Shown: positions 1 to 7,064 of the stretch, one piece after another | Numbering within the stretch: position 1 is the stretch's first letter | Layout: the number at the start of each line of letters is the position of its first letter | Assembly: GCA_024278345.1 (NCBI GenBank) | Contig: JAJRTK010000366.1 | Span: 1-9,314 of the forward strand | DNA: 9,314 nucleotides | Direction: 5' to 3' | Source: a bacterium | GTDB taxonomy: Bacteria > CSSED10-310 > JAJRTK01 | Position numbers and translations under genes: made by a program | The notes under the pieces: model-generated | The model's database searches: none | Told to the model about the DNA's origin: nothing | The model's input: the letters and a program-made list of their open reading frames with translations, nothing else

Positions 1-10
1 AACTTGGCTT

Positions 11-127
11 CGGACAACGCCGCGCTCCGCTCGGCGGTGGTCCGGGGACTCCGTCCCCGGTCCCCTGGCAGGGCTTCGCCCCGCACCCACCAGGGAGCTA
101 GCTCCCTGGACGTACATTTTTTGTACG
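11..127. repeat. Cluster of GC-rich hairpins (REP/BIME-like)
   Basis: Four or five inverted repeats lie side by side. CGGAC (11-15) pairs with GTCCG (39-43), with CGCCG/CGGCG nested inside. CCGGGGA (42-48) pairs with TCCCCGG (54-60). GGGC (71-74) pairs with GCCC (78-81). CCAGGGAGCTAGCTCCCTGG (90-109) is a perfect 20-nt palindrome. CGTACA (111-116) pairs with TGTACG (122-127) around a T5 loop. No open reading frame here looks like a gene. Such strings of short hairpins are typical of dispersed extragenic repeats in GC-rich genomes. That they are repeated elsewhere in this genome is inference; only one copy is visible. Confidence 0.55.
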
Positions 128-148
128 CTTCACATTTTCTTTTTTTTT
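90..148 (+). terminator. Possible rho-independent terminator of an upstream gene
   Basis: The 20-nt palindrome at 90-109 and the CGTACA/TGTACG hairpin at 111-127 are followed by a T-rich stretch that includes nine consecutive T at 140-148. The T run begins 12 nt after the last stem, which is further than in a textbook terminator, and no upstream gene is visible because the window starts here. It would insulate the cas operon from read-through from the left. Confidence 0.3.
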
Positions 149-560
149 CCTGTTCTGTCCCGCCTTGCGTGGATGCCCGATCCAGCACTGGCAACAGTGC
201 AAGCGCCTCTCTCTTCACGTAAGGCGGAACACCACAAGAGCTGTCCCGCACAATGCGACGGCAAGATGCTGGCGCACGCGGCTTGTCACCTTCTAATCCA
301 TGCCACGGCTGGCTACGGTCATGCTTTCGGCCACTTCGCGGAGAACCGGCTGCGGCGCGGCACCAGGGCTCCGGGCCCGGAACCCCGGTTGGGACTCGGT
401 GCCCCGGCGATGTGAGGCTCCACGGGAAAGGGGGATGTTCCGTCGATGTTTGACTGGACCACCTCGTTGTCATCAATGCCATCGCCTCGGTGAGAGTGGG
501 GTGGGTTTGCTCATTGTCGTTGAAGTATGGCAAGTTATTTGCGTCGGAGGGAGAGACTAC
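149..560. other. Non-coding region upstream of cas3
   Basis: No gene is recognisable on either strand. The frame of cas3 stays open back to position 300, but nothing before 561 resembles Cas3 and no Shine-Dalgarno precedes the earlier start codons. TCCGGGCCCGGA (370-381) is a perfect 12-nt palindrome. This is where the operon promoter should lie, but I found no convincing -35/-10 pair. Confidence 0.6.
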
Positions 561-2765
561 ATGCCCAATTATCGTGCCCATTCGCAGAATTCCCTACAGC
601 GTTTTCACGATCTTTTGGAGCACTTGAGCGAGGTAGCGAGGCTGGCGGCGGAGCATGCCAGTCATTTTGGCGGCGCCAGCGTGGCGGGTTGGACGGGCTG
701 GTGGCATGACTCTGGCAAAGTGCGCCCTGATTTCCAGGACTATCTTCAATCGCCGGATGAGAAACTCCGTGGCCCGGACCATTCCAGTGTTGGCGCACTC
801 CACGCCTGGAACTTGAAGTCGGACTTGCGGCTCCTTGCCTTTTGCCTTGCCGGACATCATGGCGGGTTGCCGAACCTGGTCGATTTGAAGGCAAGAATGA
901 AGAGAAAGCTCGCCGATACAGAGATTCGGCGGGCTTTGGACCAGGCATCCCGGTTCCTTGAGCATCGGTCGCCCCCCCCGTCGGCCAGCGAATTGCCCGA
1001 CTTTTTCCGCCAGAATTCCAGGCAAGGCCGGGACGCCGCCAGCCGCAGGGTGGCGTTTTTTCTTCGCATGCTCCACTCGGCCTTGGTGGATGCGGACTGC
1101 TTGGATACCGAACGCCACTTCGACCCGGAGCGGTCGAGCCTTCGGGAGGGATCCTTGCCTTTGGAGCCCCTTTGGGGGCGCCTCTCGCGAGCGGTGGATG
1201 AGTTGATATCCGATTCCCCCGGCACAGCGGTCAATCTTGTCCGAGCCAAAGTTTATGGGACCTGCATCGATGCCGCCAGTCGGAAACCGGGTTTTTTTAG
1301 CTTGACGGTGCCCACTGGCGGCGGGAAAACCCTTTCGGGTATGGCTTTCGCCCTTCGCCACGCCATCGAGCACGGTTTGCGCCGCGTGGTGGTTGCGATT
1401 CCCTTCACCACCATCATCGAGCAGAATGCCGATGTCTACCGCCGCCTTTTCGGCGAGGGCGCCGTTTTGGAGCATCATAGTTCCGCCGGCTCGGGAGCAG
1501 ACCGCTACGACGAGGGGCCGGAAGAACGGTGGCGCCGCCTGGCAGCCCAGAACTGGGACGCCCCCATCGTGGTCACCACCAACGTCCAGTTTTTCGAAAG
1601 CCTTTTCGCCTCCAGGAACGGTCGCATCCGCAAGCTGCACAACCTGGCGAAATCCGTGGTGATTCTGGACGAGGCTCAAACTTTGCCCGAGCACCTTCTG
1701 GCACCCACGTTGGAGGCTCTGGAGATCCTGGTCTCGGACTTCGGTTCCACCGTGATCTTTTCCACGGCCACGCAGCCGGCCTTTCAGTCCCTTCCCGGAG
1801 CTCAGGCAGCCCGGGATTCCCGGGAGATCGTTCCAGAATGCCAAGCGCTTTTCTCACGCCTTCGCCGCGTCACTTACGAACTACCGGCACCGGACACCCG
1901 TTGGACGTGGCGCGATCTGGCCGGGAAGGTGATGCGCCACGAATCCGCTTTGGTGGTGCTCAACAGAAAGCGCGATGCCATGGATCTCCTGGATACGCTG
2001 CAAGAACAGGGTGTCCCGGAGTCCCGTTTGCTCCATCTCAGCACCCAGCTTTGCGCGGCCCATCGCCGCCGTGTCCTGGCCCGGGTTCGGCGACGGCTCG
2101 AAAGTGGAGAGCCCTGTCTTCTGGTGAGCACCCAGGTGGTAGAGGCCGGGGTCGATCTGGATTTTCCCGTGGTCTACCGCGCTCTTGGGCCACTGGATCG
2201 GATCGTCCAGGCGGCGGGGCGGTGCAATCGGGAGGGACGGCACGGCCAAGGCCGGGTGATCGTCTTCGAGCCTGCCGAGGGGGGCTCCCCGCCGGGGCGG
2301 TATCGGACAGGGATGGATGTCACTCGCGGCCTCTTTCGGGAGCCGGAGCTGGATCTCCACGATCCCGCGGTCTATGGGCGCTATTTCCAGCGGTACTATG
2401 GCAGCCTGGAGCTGGATGAAAAGCGGATTCTGGAAGACCTGGCCCATCTGAATTTCGAGACGGTGGGAAAGAACTACCGCATCATCGAGAATCAAGGGGA
2501 ATCGGTGGTGGTCCCCGATTTGGAAGAGGGGGATCGCATCGAGGGACTGCTGGACGAGGCTCGCCGGTGGGGCCGGCCCTCCCGAGAGCTCATGAGACGG
2601 CTTCAACCCTACCTGGTGGGGCTCTACTCTTGGACGTTCAAGGAAGCGGCGGCGCAGCGATTGCTCATGGAAATTGTTCCCGGCCTCTACCGCTGGCTAG
2701 GGCGATACGACGAGATGCGCGGCCTTCAGATGGAGAGCGTGGAACCCGAGGATCTGGTGATATGA
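561..2765 (+). CDS. cas3: CRISPR-associated helicase-nuclease Cas3 (type I-C, HD fused to helicase)
   Basis: Cas3 is recruited by target-bound Cascade, nicks the displaced strand with its HD nuclease and reels in and degrades DNA with its SF2 helicase. The product is 734 aa, normal for I-C. An N-terminal HD nuclease domain shows H21, the H49-D50 pair (WWHDSGK), H99-H100 (GHHGG) and D179 (DADCLD). The helicase follows: Walker A TGGGKT at 252-257, DEAQ box at 370-373 (motif II), STATQP at 401-406 (motif III) and QAAGRCNREG at 550-559 (motif VI, arginine finger R554). All nuclease and helicase key residues appear intact. I chose the start at 561 because GGAGGGAG (546-553) sits just upstream and homology begins there, although the frame is open from 300. 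It is the first gene of the operon; 67 nt separate it from cas5c. Confidence 0.97.
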   Translation: MPNYRAHSQNSLQRFHDLLEHLSEVARLAAEHASHFGGASVAGWTGWWHDSGKVRPDFQDYLQSPDEKLRGPDHSSVGALHAWNLKSDLRLLAFCLAGHHGGLPNLVDLKARMKRKLADTEIRRALDQASRFLEHRSPPPSASELPDFFRQNSRQGRDAASRRVAFFLRMLHSALVDADCLDTERHFDPERSSLREGSLPLEPLWGRLSRAVDELISDSPGTAVNLVRAKVYGTCIDAASRKPGFFSLTVPTGGGKTLSGMAFALRHAIEHGLRRVVVAIPFTTIIEQNADVYRRLFGEGAVLEHHSSAGSGADRYDEGPEERWRRLAAQNWDAPIVVTTNVQFFESLFASRNGRIRKLHNLAKSVVILDEAQTLPEHLLAPTLEALEILVSDFGSTVIFSTATQPAFQSLPGAQAARDSREIVPECQALFSRLRRVTYELPAPDTRWTWRDLAGKVMRHESALVVLNRKRDAMDLLDTLQEQGVPESRLLHLSTQLCAAHRRRVLARVRRRLESGEPCLLVSTQVVEAGVDLDFPVVYRALGPLDRIVQAAGRCNREGRHGQGRVIVFEPAEGGSPPGRYRTGMDVTRGLFREPELDLHDPAVYGRYFQRYYGSLELDEKRILEDLAHLNFETVGKNYRIIENQGESVVVPDLEEGDRIEGLLDEARRWGRPSRELMRRLQPYLVGLYSWTFKEAAAQRLLMEIVPGLYRWLGRYDEMRGLQMESVEPEDLVI

Positions 2766-2832
2766 GACCGCCTCTGGCTACGGGCTTCGGCATGCACCGG
2801 AATTCCCATTTCGCCACAAGGAGAAACATCGC

Positions 2833-3492
2833 ATGAATAACCTGTTAACCGTGAGGGTTTGGGGCGATTGGGCCTGCTTCACGCGTCCGGAAATGAAAGT
2901 GGAGAGAGTGAGCTACGAGGCCATGACGCCAGCCGCGGCCAGGGCCATCCTTCGCTCCATTTTCTGGAAGCCGGAGTTTCGCTGGGAAATTCGAAGAATC
3001 GACGTCTTGAAACCGATCCGACGCTTTTCCATTCTTCGGAACGAAGTCAAGAGCAAGGCCGCTGTTTCCACAGTGAAGAAATGGGCGGAAAACGACGGCC
3101 ATTTCTTTGCCGACCAAGATCGGACTCAGCGCCACGCCTTGATCCTGCGGGACGTGGCTTACGTGATCCACGCCGGGATCTGGGTCAAGCCCCACGCCAA
3201 ACGCGAGCATCCGGCCAAATTCCGTGATCAGTTCCGGCGGCGGGTGGGTCGAGGGCAGTGCTATTCCAGACCGTACTTGGGGAACCGGGAATTCAGCGCC
3301 TACTTTGGCGAGCCTTCCGGGCGAGAGCAGCCCATCGAACGTACGGAAGATCTGGGGCGGATGCTCTTCGATATCGACTACGAAGCGGGGAATACAGGAA
3401 GAGGCAAGCCGGTTTTCTTCCAGGCGCGGCTGGAGCGAGGCGTGCTCCACGTTCCAGAAGCGCTCCACCAACGTTTTCGGCGGGAGGATTGA
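2833..3492 (+). CDS. cas5c: Cas5c (Cas5d) crRNA-processing endoribonuclease and Cascade subunit
   Basis: In type I-C, which lacks Cas6, Cas5c cuts the pre-crRNA at the 3' base of the repeat hairpin, stays bound to the 5' handle and caps the Cascade foot. The 219-aa product has the family signature throughout: RVWGDWACFTRPEMKVERVS near the N-terminus (8-27), IFWKPEFRWEI (43-53), then RFSILRNEV (64-72), and the central HPAKFRDQFRRR (126-137) followed by GQCYSRPYLGNREF (141-154). The start at 2833 is preceded by AAGGAGA (2818-2824). In the Bacillus halodurans enzyme Tyr46, Lys116 and His117 are reported as catalytic; by my by-eye alignment the matching residues here are F44, K129 and F130, so activity may depend on other residues. 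The stop lies 4 nt before the cas8c start, so the two are probably translationally coupled. Confidence 0.96.
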   Translation: MNNLLTVRVWGDWACFTRPEMKVERVSYEAMTPAAARAILRSIFWKPEFRWEIRRIDVLKPIRRFSILRNEVKSKAAVSTVKKWAENDGHFFADQDRTQRHALILRDVAYVIHAGIWVKPHAKREHPAKFRDQFRRRVGRGQCYSRPYLGNREFSAYFGEPSGREQPIERTEDLGRMLFDIDYEAGNTGRGKPVFFQARLERGVLHVPEALHQRFRRED

Positions 3493-3496
3493 CATC

Positions 3497-5287
3497 ATGC
3501 TCTTGCAGCGGTTGAAGGAGTATTACGAACGAATCGAAAAGACCGGAGACCTGGTCCCGGAGTACCATAAGGCGAGCCCGGTAAGATGGTTCCTGGATAT
3601 CACAAAACAGGGCGATTTCACTTGCGTCGTGGAAACCCGGGGGGCCGGTAAGAGCGGACGCAAGAAACACAAGGAACTGCAGGTTCCTTACTTCAAGCGC
3701 TCGGGGAAACAGCCGCCGCCATTCCTGGTTGTGGACCGATCGGACTACGTTCTGGGACTGGCGGTTCCAGACAAGGCCTCTTCGCCGGAGCATGAAGCGG
3801 AAAAGGCGAGCCGGAACCACCGGTTCTACGTCGAGCTGGTGAAACAGTGCGCCGGCAAAACTGGACTGGACTCGGTGGAGGCTGTGATTCGCTTCCTGGA
3901 AAACCAGGCTGCGGTGGAGGAGGCGCACCGGGAGTTGAAACAGGAGGCACGGAAGCTCAAGAAAGGCGACCTCATCGCCTTCCGTGTCGATGGCCGGATC
4001 GTCACCGACAATCCCCGGGTGCGCTCTTTCTGGCAAGAGCTCCAACGAAGTAGGGGCGGCGGCAAGAAGGTTGGAAAAAAGAAAAAAGGCGGGAAGGAGG
4101 AAGAGGACCAGTGCATGCTCTGTGAGCAGTTCGGCCCCACGTTGGAAAACCATCCCGTGGAGCTCAGGCTCGGCGGCGAGCGGCCAGCCCTGGTTTGCTT
4201 CAACGCCAATGCTTTTGTCTCCTTCGGCCTGAAGCGGGCTCAGAACGCACCGCTCTGCCTTTCTTGCGCCATGGCCTACGGTCGGGCCTTGGAGTCCTTG
4301 TTCCAGTCGAAGCAAAACTGTCTGCGGGTTGGCCAGGTTTTCTATGTTTTCTGGACTCGAGAAGAGGAGGCTGGTTTCAGTGTCTTGGCTCTTCTGAACG
4401 AAGCGGATCCCGCCGAGGTCCGGAAGCTCCTGAAAGCTCCCTTTGCGCCAACCGAGCCCGCCCTGGTGGAGACGGCTGATTTCTTTGCCCTGGCGGTGTC
4501 GGCAAACAAGAGCCGCCTGGTGGTTCGGGATTGGCTGGAGACGACTCTTGCCGTGGTTCAAATCCACTTGCGGCGGTATTTCGAGCTTCAGGAGTTGGTG
4601 GATGCCCATGGCGGGGAGGGGATTCCCGTGGGCCTCTTCCCCCTCCTGGCTTCCGTAGTGAGAGATCCGAACAAGGAGCTTTCTTCCCGCCTGGTCTCGG
4701 CCTTTCTAGCTGCGGCCCTCCGCGGCAGCCCATTGCCCCGGTGGCTGCTTCAGCTTGCCGTGCGCCGGGCCCAAGTGGACGAACATCACTTGACGAGGCC
4801 GCGGGCCGTGCTCCTCAAAATGTGCCTCAACACCCTTCAGGAGGAACGATTCATGGTGGAACCTTCCCTCGACATCAACCATCCCGATCCAGGTTACCAT
4901 TTGGGGCGCTTGCTCCGGGTCCTGGAGTCGATTCAGGAACGGGCCATTCCCGGCATCAAGGCGACCCTCGTAGACCGGTGCTTCGGCACGGCTTCCAGCG
5001 CCCCGGCCGCCATCTTCGGGACACTACTCAGGCAGTCCCAGGCCCATCTCTCCAAGCTTCGTAAGGAAAAGCCGGGACTGCACCATCTTTTCCAGGGAAA
5101 GTTGGAGTCCGTTTGCGGTCAACTCCAAGGGTTTCCCGCCACTCTTAGCCTGGAACAACAGGCCCTCTTCGGCCTGGGTTACTATCACCAGCGGGCCGAG
5201 GACCGGGCAGCCATGCAGCGGGCCAAGGAAGCGAAGAAACAGGCAGACAAGGCCGATGAGAACGATCAAAACGCTCAGGGCGATTGA
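3497..5287 (+). CDS. cas8c: Cas8c (Csd1) large subunit of type I-C Cascade
   Basis: The Cascade large subunit recognises the PAM and helps open target DNA. The product is 596 aa, normal for Csd1. Family marks include the N-terminal MLLQRLKEYYERI, the VCFNANAFVSFG and NAPLCLSCAMAYGRAL segments (about 232-264) and the C-terminal LFGLGYYHQ. Start 3497 is preceded by GGGAGG (3482-3487) inside the end of cas5c; the frame is open back to 3224 but that part overlaps cas5c. Odd points: a CxxC pair, C206/C209 and C254/C257, looks like a zinc-binding site. Just before it lies a lysine- and glutamate-rich linker (about 190-205) encoded partly by A-runs. The C-terminal 144 codons can also be translated separately as Cas11c (see 4853-5287). 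Confidence 0.95.
   Translation: MLLQRLKEYYERIEKTGDLVPEYHKASPVRWFLDITKQGDFTCVVETRGAGKSGRKKHKELQVPYFKRSGKQPPPFLVVDRSDYVLGLAVPDKASSPEHEAEKASRNHRFYVELVKQCAGKTGLDSVEAVIRFLENQAAVEEAHRELKQEARKLKKGDLIAFRVDGRIVTDNPRVRSFWQELQRSRGGGKKVGKKKKGGKEEEDQCMLCEQFGPTLENHPVELRLGGERPALVCFNANAFVSFGLKRAQNAPLCLSCAMAYGRALESLFQSKQNCLRVGQVFYVFWTREEEAGFSVLALLNEADPAEVRKLLKAPFAPTEPALVETADFFALAVSANKSRLVVRDWLETTLAVVQIHLRRYFELQELVDAHGGEGIPVGLFPLLASVVRDPNKELSSRLVSAFLAAALRGSPLPRWLLQLAVRRAQVDEHHLTRPRAVLLKMCLNTLQEERFMVEPSLDINHPDPGYHLGRLLRVLESIQERAIPGIKATLVDRCFGTASSAPAAIFGTLLRQSQAHLSKLRKEKPGLHHLFQGKLESVCGQLQGFPATLSLEQQALFGLGYYHQRAEDRAAMQRAKEAKKQADKADENDQNAQGD
4853..5287 (+). CDS. cas11c: Cas11c small subunit, translated from an internal start within cas8c
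   Basis: In type I-C the Cascade small subunit is made by internal initiation within cas8c (published for I-C and related subtypes). Here an in-frame ATG at 4853, codon 453 of cas8c, is preceded by a strong Shine-Dalgarno AGGAGGA (4839-4845) with 7 nt between it and the ATG. The predicted product is 144 aa, close to known Cas11c sizes. It begins MVEPSLDINHPDPGYHLGRL, at the place in the Csd1 C-terminus where the helical small-subunit domain starts, and ends with a charged tail rich in K, A, D and E. It would form the Cascade belly, stabilising the crRNA-DNA hybrid. The Shine-Dalgarno and start are directly visible; expression is inferred from the family. Confidence 0.85.
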   Translation: MVEPSLDINHPDPGYHLGRLLRVLESIQERAIPGIKATLVDRCFGTASSAPAAIFGTLLRQSQAHLSKLRKEKPGLHHLFQGKLESVCGQLQGFPATLSLEQQALFGLGYYHQRAEDRAAMQRAKEAKKQADKADENDQNAQGD

Positions 5288-5366
5288 TTGGTTCGCCAAT
5301 TTCGGGCGTTTCTTCTCTTTCTCAAACGAATCCTTCCCCGAAGAAATCACCTTTTCGTTTTACGAA
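5287..5366 (+). promoter_or_regulatory. Structured cas8c-cas7c spacer (three successive hairpins)
   Basis: The 103-nt gap between cas8c and cas7c contains three inverted repeats in series. ATTGG (5287-5291) and CCAAT (5296-5300) close a TTCG tetraloop right at the cas8c stop. TTCGGGCGTTT (5301-5311) pairs with AAACG (5324-5328) plus CCCGAA (5337-5342), giving 11 bp with an 8-nt bulge and a pyrimidine-only 12-nt loop. TTCGT (5354-5358) pairs with ACGAA (5362-5366). There is no T run after the strong stems, so it is not an obvious terminator. It may stabilise the cas7c mRNA or mark a processing site; this role is inference. Confidence 0.45.
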
Positions 5367-5390
5367 TCTTTTCAACCTGGAGATCTTTTC

Positions 5391-6281
5391 ATGTCGCCAC
5401 TGCCTGCCACCTGCGATCCGAACCTTCGCCACGACTTTATTCTTCTTTTCGATGTCTTGGACGGCAACCCCAACGGGGATCCCGACGCCGGCAATCTTCC
5501 TCGCGTCGATCCCGAAACCATGCAAGGACTCGTCACCGACGTGGCCCTCAAACGGAAAGTCCGGAATTACGTTCATGCCACCCGAGGTGATGAAGAGCGA
5601 TACAAGATCTACGTGGAAGAGGGAAGCGTCTTGAACCACCAGCACCAGCGTGCTTACACGGCCTTGAACCTGAAATCCAAAGGAGCAAAGCAAGATCAAA
5701 AGACCCGCAACCAGGCCAAGGATTGGATGTGCAGGAACTTTTACGACGTTCGCACGTTCGGCGCGGTGATGAGCACCGGGGTCAACTGCGGCCAGGTCCG
5801 CGGGCCGGTACAACTAACCTTCGCCCGGTCCATCGACCCGATTCTACCCTTGGAGGTGACCATCACCCGCGTGGCCATCACCGATGAATCCGAAAAAACA
5901 GCGGAGGAAGGCACCCGCGCTACCATGGGACGGAAGGCATTGGTCCCCTATGCACTCTTCCGGGCCCATGGATTCTTCGTTCCCACCTTTGCCAACAAGA
6001 CCAGCTTCAATGGCGAGGACTTGCAGCTTTTCTGGGAGAGCCTGGAACAGATGTGGGTGCTGGACCGGTCTGCCAGCCGCGGTTTGACCAGTTGCCGGGC
6101 CCTCTACCTCTTCACCCACGATTCGGCCTTGGGAAAGGCGCCCGCCCATGCCCTCTTCGAGCGGGTCCAAGTCCAGAAGAAAGAAGGCGTCACGGCTCCT
6201 CGGGCTTTCAGCGATTATCGCGTTCAGGTGGCGGGTGAAGATCTTCCGGAGGGCGTGACTCTCCACCGGCTGGTGGGGTAG
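5391..6281 (+). CDS. cas7c: Cas7c (Csd2) backbone subunit of type I-C Cascade
   Basis: Cas7c polymerises along the crRNA spacer (several copies per complex) and forms the Cascade backbone. The 296-aa product carries the Csd2 signature near its N-terminus (residues 15-40), containing FDVLDGNPNGDPDAGNLPR, then LKRKVRNYV (53-61), DVRTFGAVMSTG (119-130) and GPVQLTFARSIDPI. The start at 5391 has CTGGAG about 8 nt upstream. An open extension to 5256 overlaps cas8c, has no family resemblance and is rejected. Cas7 is needed in excess over the other subunits. The unusual 103-nt structured spacer before it, in an otherwise tight operon segment, could help set its level. After the stop, 150 nt separate it from cas4. 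Confidence 0.96.
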   Translation: MSPLPATCDPNLRHDFILLFDVLDGNPNGDPDAGNLPRVDPETMQGLVTDVALKRKVRNYVHATRGDEERYKIYVEEGSVLNHQHQRAYTALNLKSKGAKQDQKTRNQAKDWMCRNFYDVRTFGAVMSTGVNCGQVRGPVQLTFARSIDPILPLEVTITRVAITDESEKTAEEGTRATMGRKALVPYALFRAHGFFVPTFANKTSFNGEDLQLFWESLEQMWVLDRSASRGLTSCRALYLFTHDSALGKAPAHALFERVQVQKKEGVTAPRAFSDYRVQVAGEDLPEGVTLHRLVG

Positions 6282-6300
6282 CTCTTTCCGGCCCGGATTC

Positions 6301-6357
6301 CGTCGAAAAGGCGACTGGCGCGCGGCGGCCGCCGCGTGACAGGAGCGGACTCAACCC
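6301..6357 (-). repeat. Left copy of the inverted repeat flanking cas4-cas1
   Basis: The reverse complement of this 57-nt stretch matches 8182-8239 at about 50 of 58 positions with one gap, including one uninterrupted 21-nt identity. The centre is a perfect 16-nt palindrome, CGCGGCGGCCGCCGCG (6321-6336), so one copy alone can form a strong hairpin. It fills most of the cas7c-cas4 gap. Possible readings are a REP/BIME-type dispersed repeat, a remnant of a small mobile element, or a regulatory structure. Confidence 0.75.
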
Positions 6358-6431
6358 AAAAAAGAGAATGTTTCAGCGGTATCTTGGCCAGCATGTCCCG
6401 CCAGCGGCCATCGAATCACGGGAAATCCCTC

Positions 6432-7064
6432 ATGGAGCTTGGATCAGACGCCAATTTGCCGATCCCAATCTCGGCGCTGCAGCATTATGGGTTTTGTCCT
6501 CGGCAGGTGGCGCTGATTCACGTCGAACGGCGGTGGAACGAGAATGTCCTGACCCTGCGAGGACGGCAGGTCCACGAAGCAGTGCATGAGGAAGGCAGCC
6601 GGACGAGGAAGGGAGTCCGGATCGAGTGCGCCTTGCCAATATGGTCGGATCGGCTGGGGTTGGTAGGCGTTGCGGATGTCGTGGAGTTCCATCGCCGTGA
6701 CCCGCCCTGCCCTGTAGAGTACAAGCATGGCCGCCGGCGCGACAGCAAGCCGGACGCTCTTCAACTTTGCGCTCAAGCGCTCTGCCTGGAGGAAATGTTC
6801 CAGTCCCGGATTCCCCGGGGCGTCCTGTTCTACCATTCGTCGCGAAAGAGGCTCGTGGTGGAGCTCGGCGAAGCCCTTCGGTGTGAAACCAAGAAAGTCA
6901 TCGAGGCAGTTCGCAGCCTTTTCTCCGCCGGAAGGCTGCCCGCCCCTGCCAATGACTCCCGATGCCGCCAATGCTCGCTTCGGGACGAGTGTCAGCCCCA
7001 CCTCGTGTCCAACCGCGGGATCCTTCGACGCCTTCATGAGGAACTGTTCCAGGCAGAGAAATGA
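6432..7064 (+). CDS. cas4: Cas4 adaptation nuclease (RecB-like, iron-sulfur)
   Basis: Cas4 works with Cas1-Cas2 to trim prespacers at the PAM end so that spacers insert in the correct orientation. The 210-aa product has the N-terminal cysteine of the Fe-S cluster (C22 in FCPRQ) and the C-terminal trio C178, C181, C187 (CRQCSLRDEC). The RecB nuclease residues are H48, D82 (GVADVVEF), E96 and K98 (VEYKHG) and Q111. All expected metal ligands are present. The start at 6432 is chosen from family length and from the PIPISALQHY motif just after it. The ribosome site is weak (GGGAA at 6419-6423), and the frame is open to a GTG at 6336 inside the inverted repeat, so the start is less certain than for its neighbours. 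The stop overlaps the cas1 start by 4 nt (ATGA). Confidence 0.94.
   Translation: MELGSDANLPIPISALQHYGFCPRQVALIHVERRWNENVLTLRGRQVHEAVHEEGSRTRKGVRIECALPIWSDRLGLVGVADVVEFHRRDPPCPVEYKHGRRRDSKPDALQLCAQALCLEEMFQSRIPRGVLFYHSSRKRLVVELGEALRCETKKVIEAVRSLFSAGRLPAPANDSRCRQCSLRDECQPHLVSNRGILRRLHEELFQAEK

Noticed and set aside
450-477. Possible cas3 promoter TTGACT, 16 nt, ATCAAT
   Set aside because: The -10 matches consensus at only three positions and the spacing is short; too weak to annotate.
300-560. N-terminal extension of cas3
   Set aside because: The frame is open but shows no Cas3 similarity, and the strong Shine-Dalgarno with ATG at 561 gives the expected N-terminus.
594-1844. Reverse-strand open frame of 416 codons opposite cas3
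   Set aside because: It lies fully opposite a gene with intact HD and helicase motifs; its translation has no recognisable domain. Such shadows are common in GC-rich genes.
3224-3496. N-terminal extension of cas8c
   Set aside because: It would overlap the conserved end of cas5c; Csd1 proteins begin at the MLLQRLKEYY segment encoded from 3497.
3293-4609. Reverse-strand open frame of 438 codons opposite cas5c/cas8c
   Set aside because: It is antisense to two well-supported cas genes and has no family resemblance or ribosome site of note.
4877-4886. Possible self-target of spacer 1 within cas8c
   Set aside because: Only about nine bases match (AACCATCCC, also found near 4148), which is expected by chance.
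5256-5390. N-terminal extension of cas7c
   Set aside because: It overlaps the end of cas8c, has no Csd2 similarity, and runs through the three-hairpin spacer.
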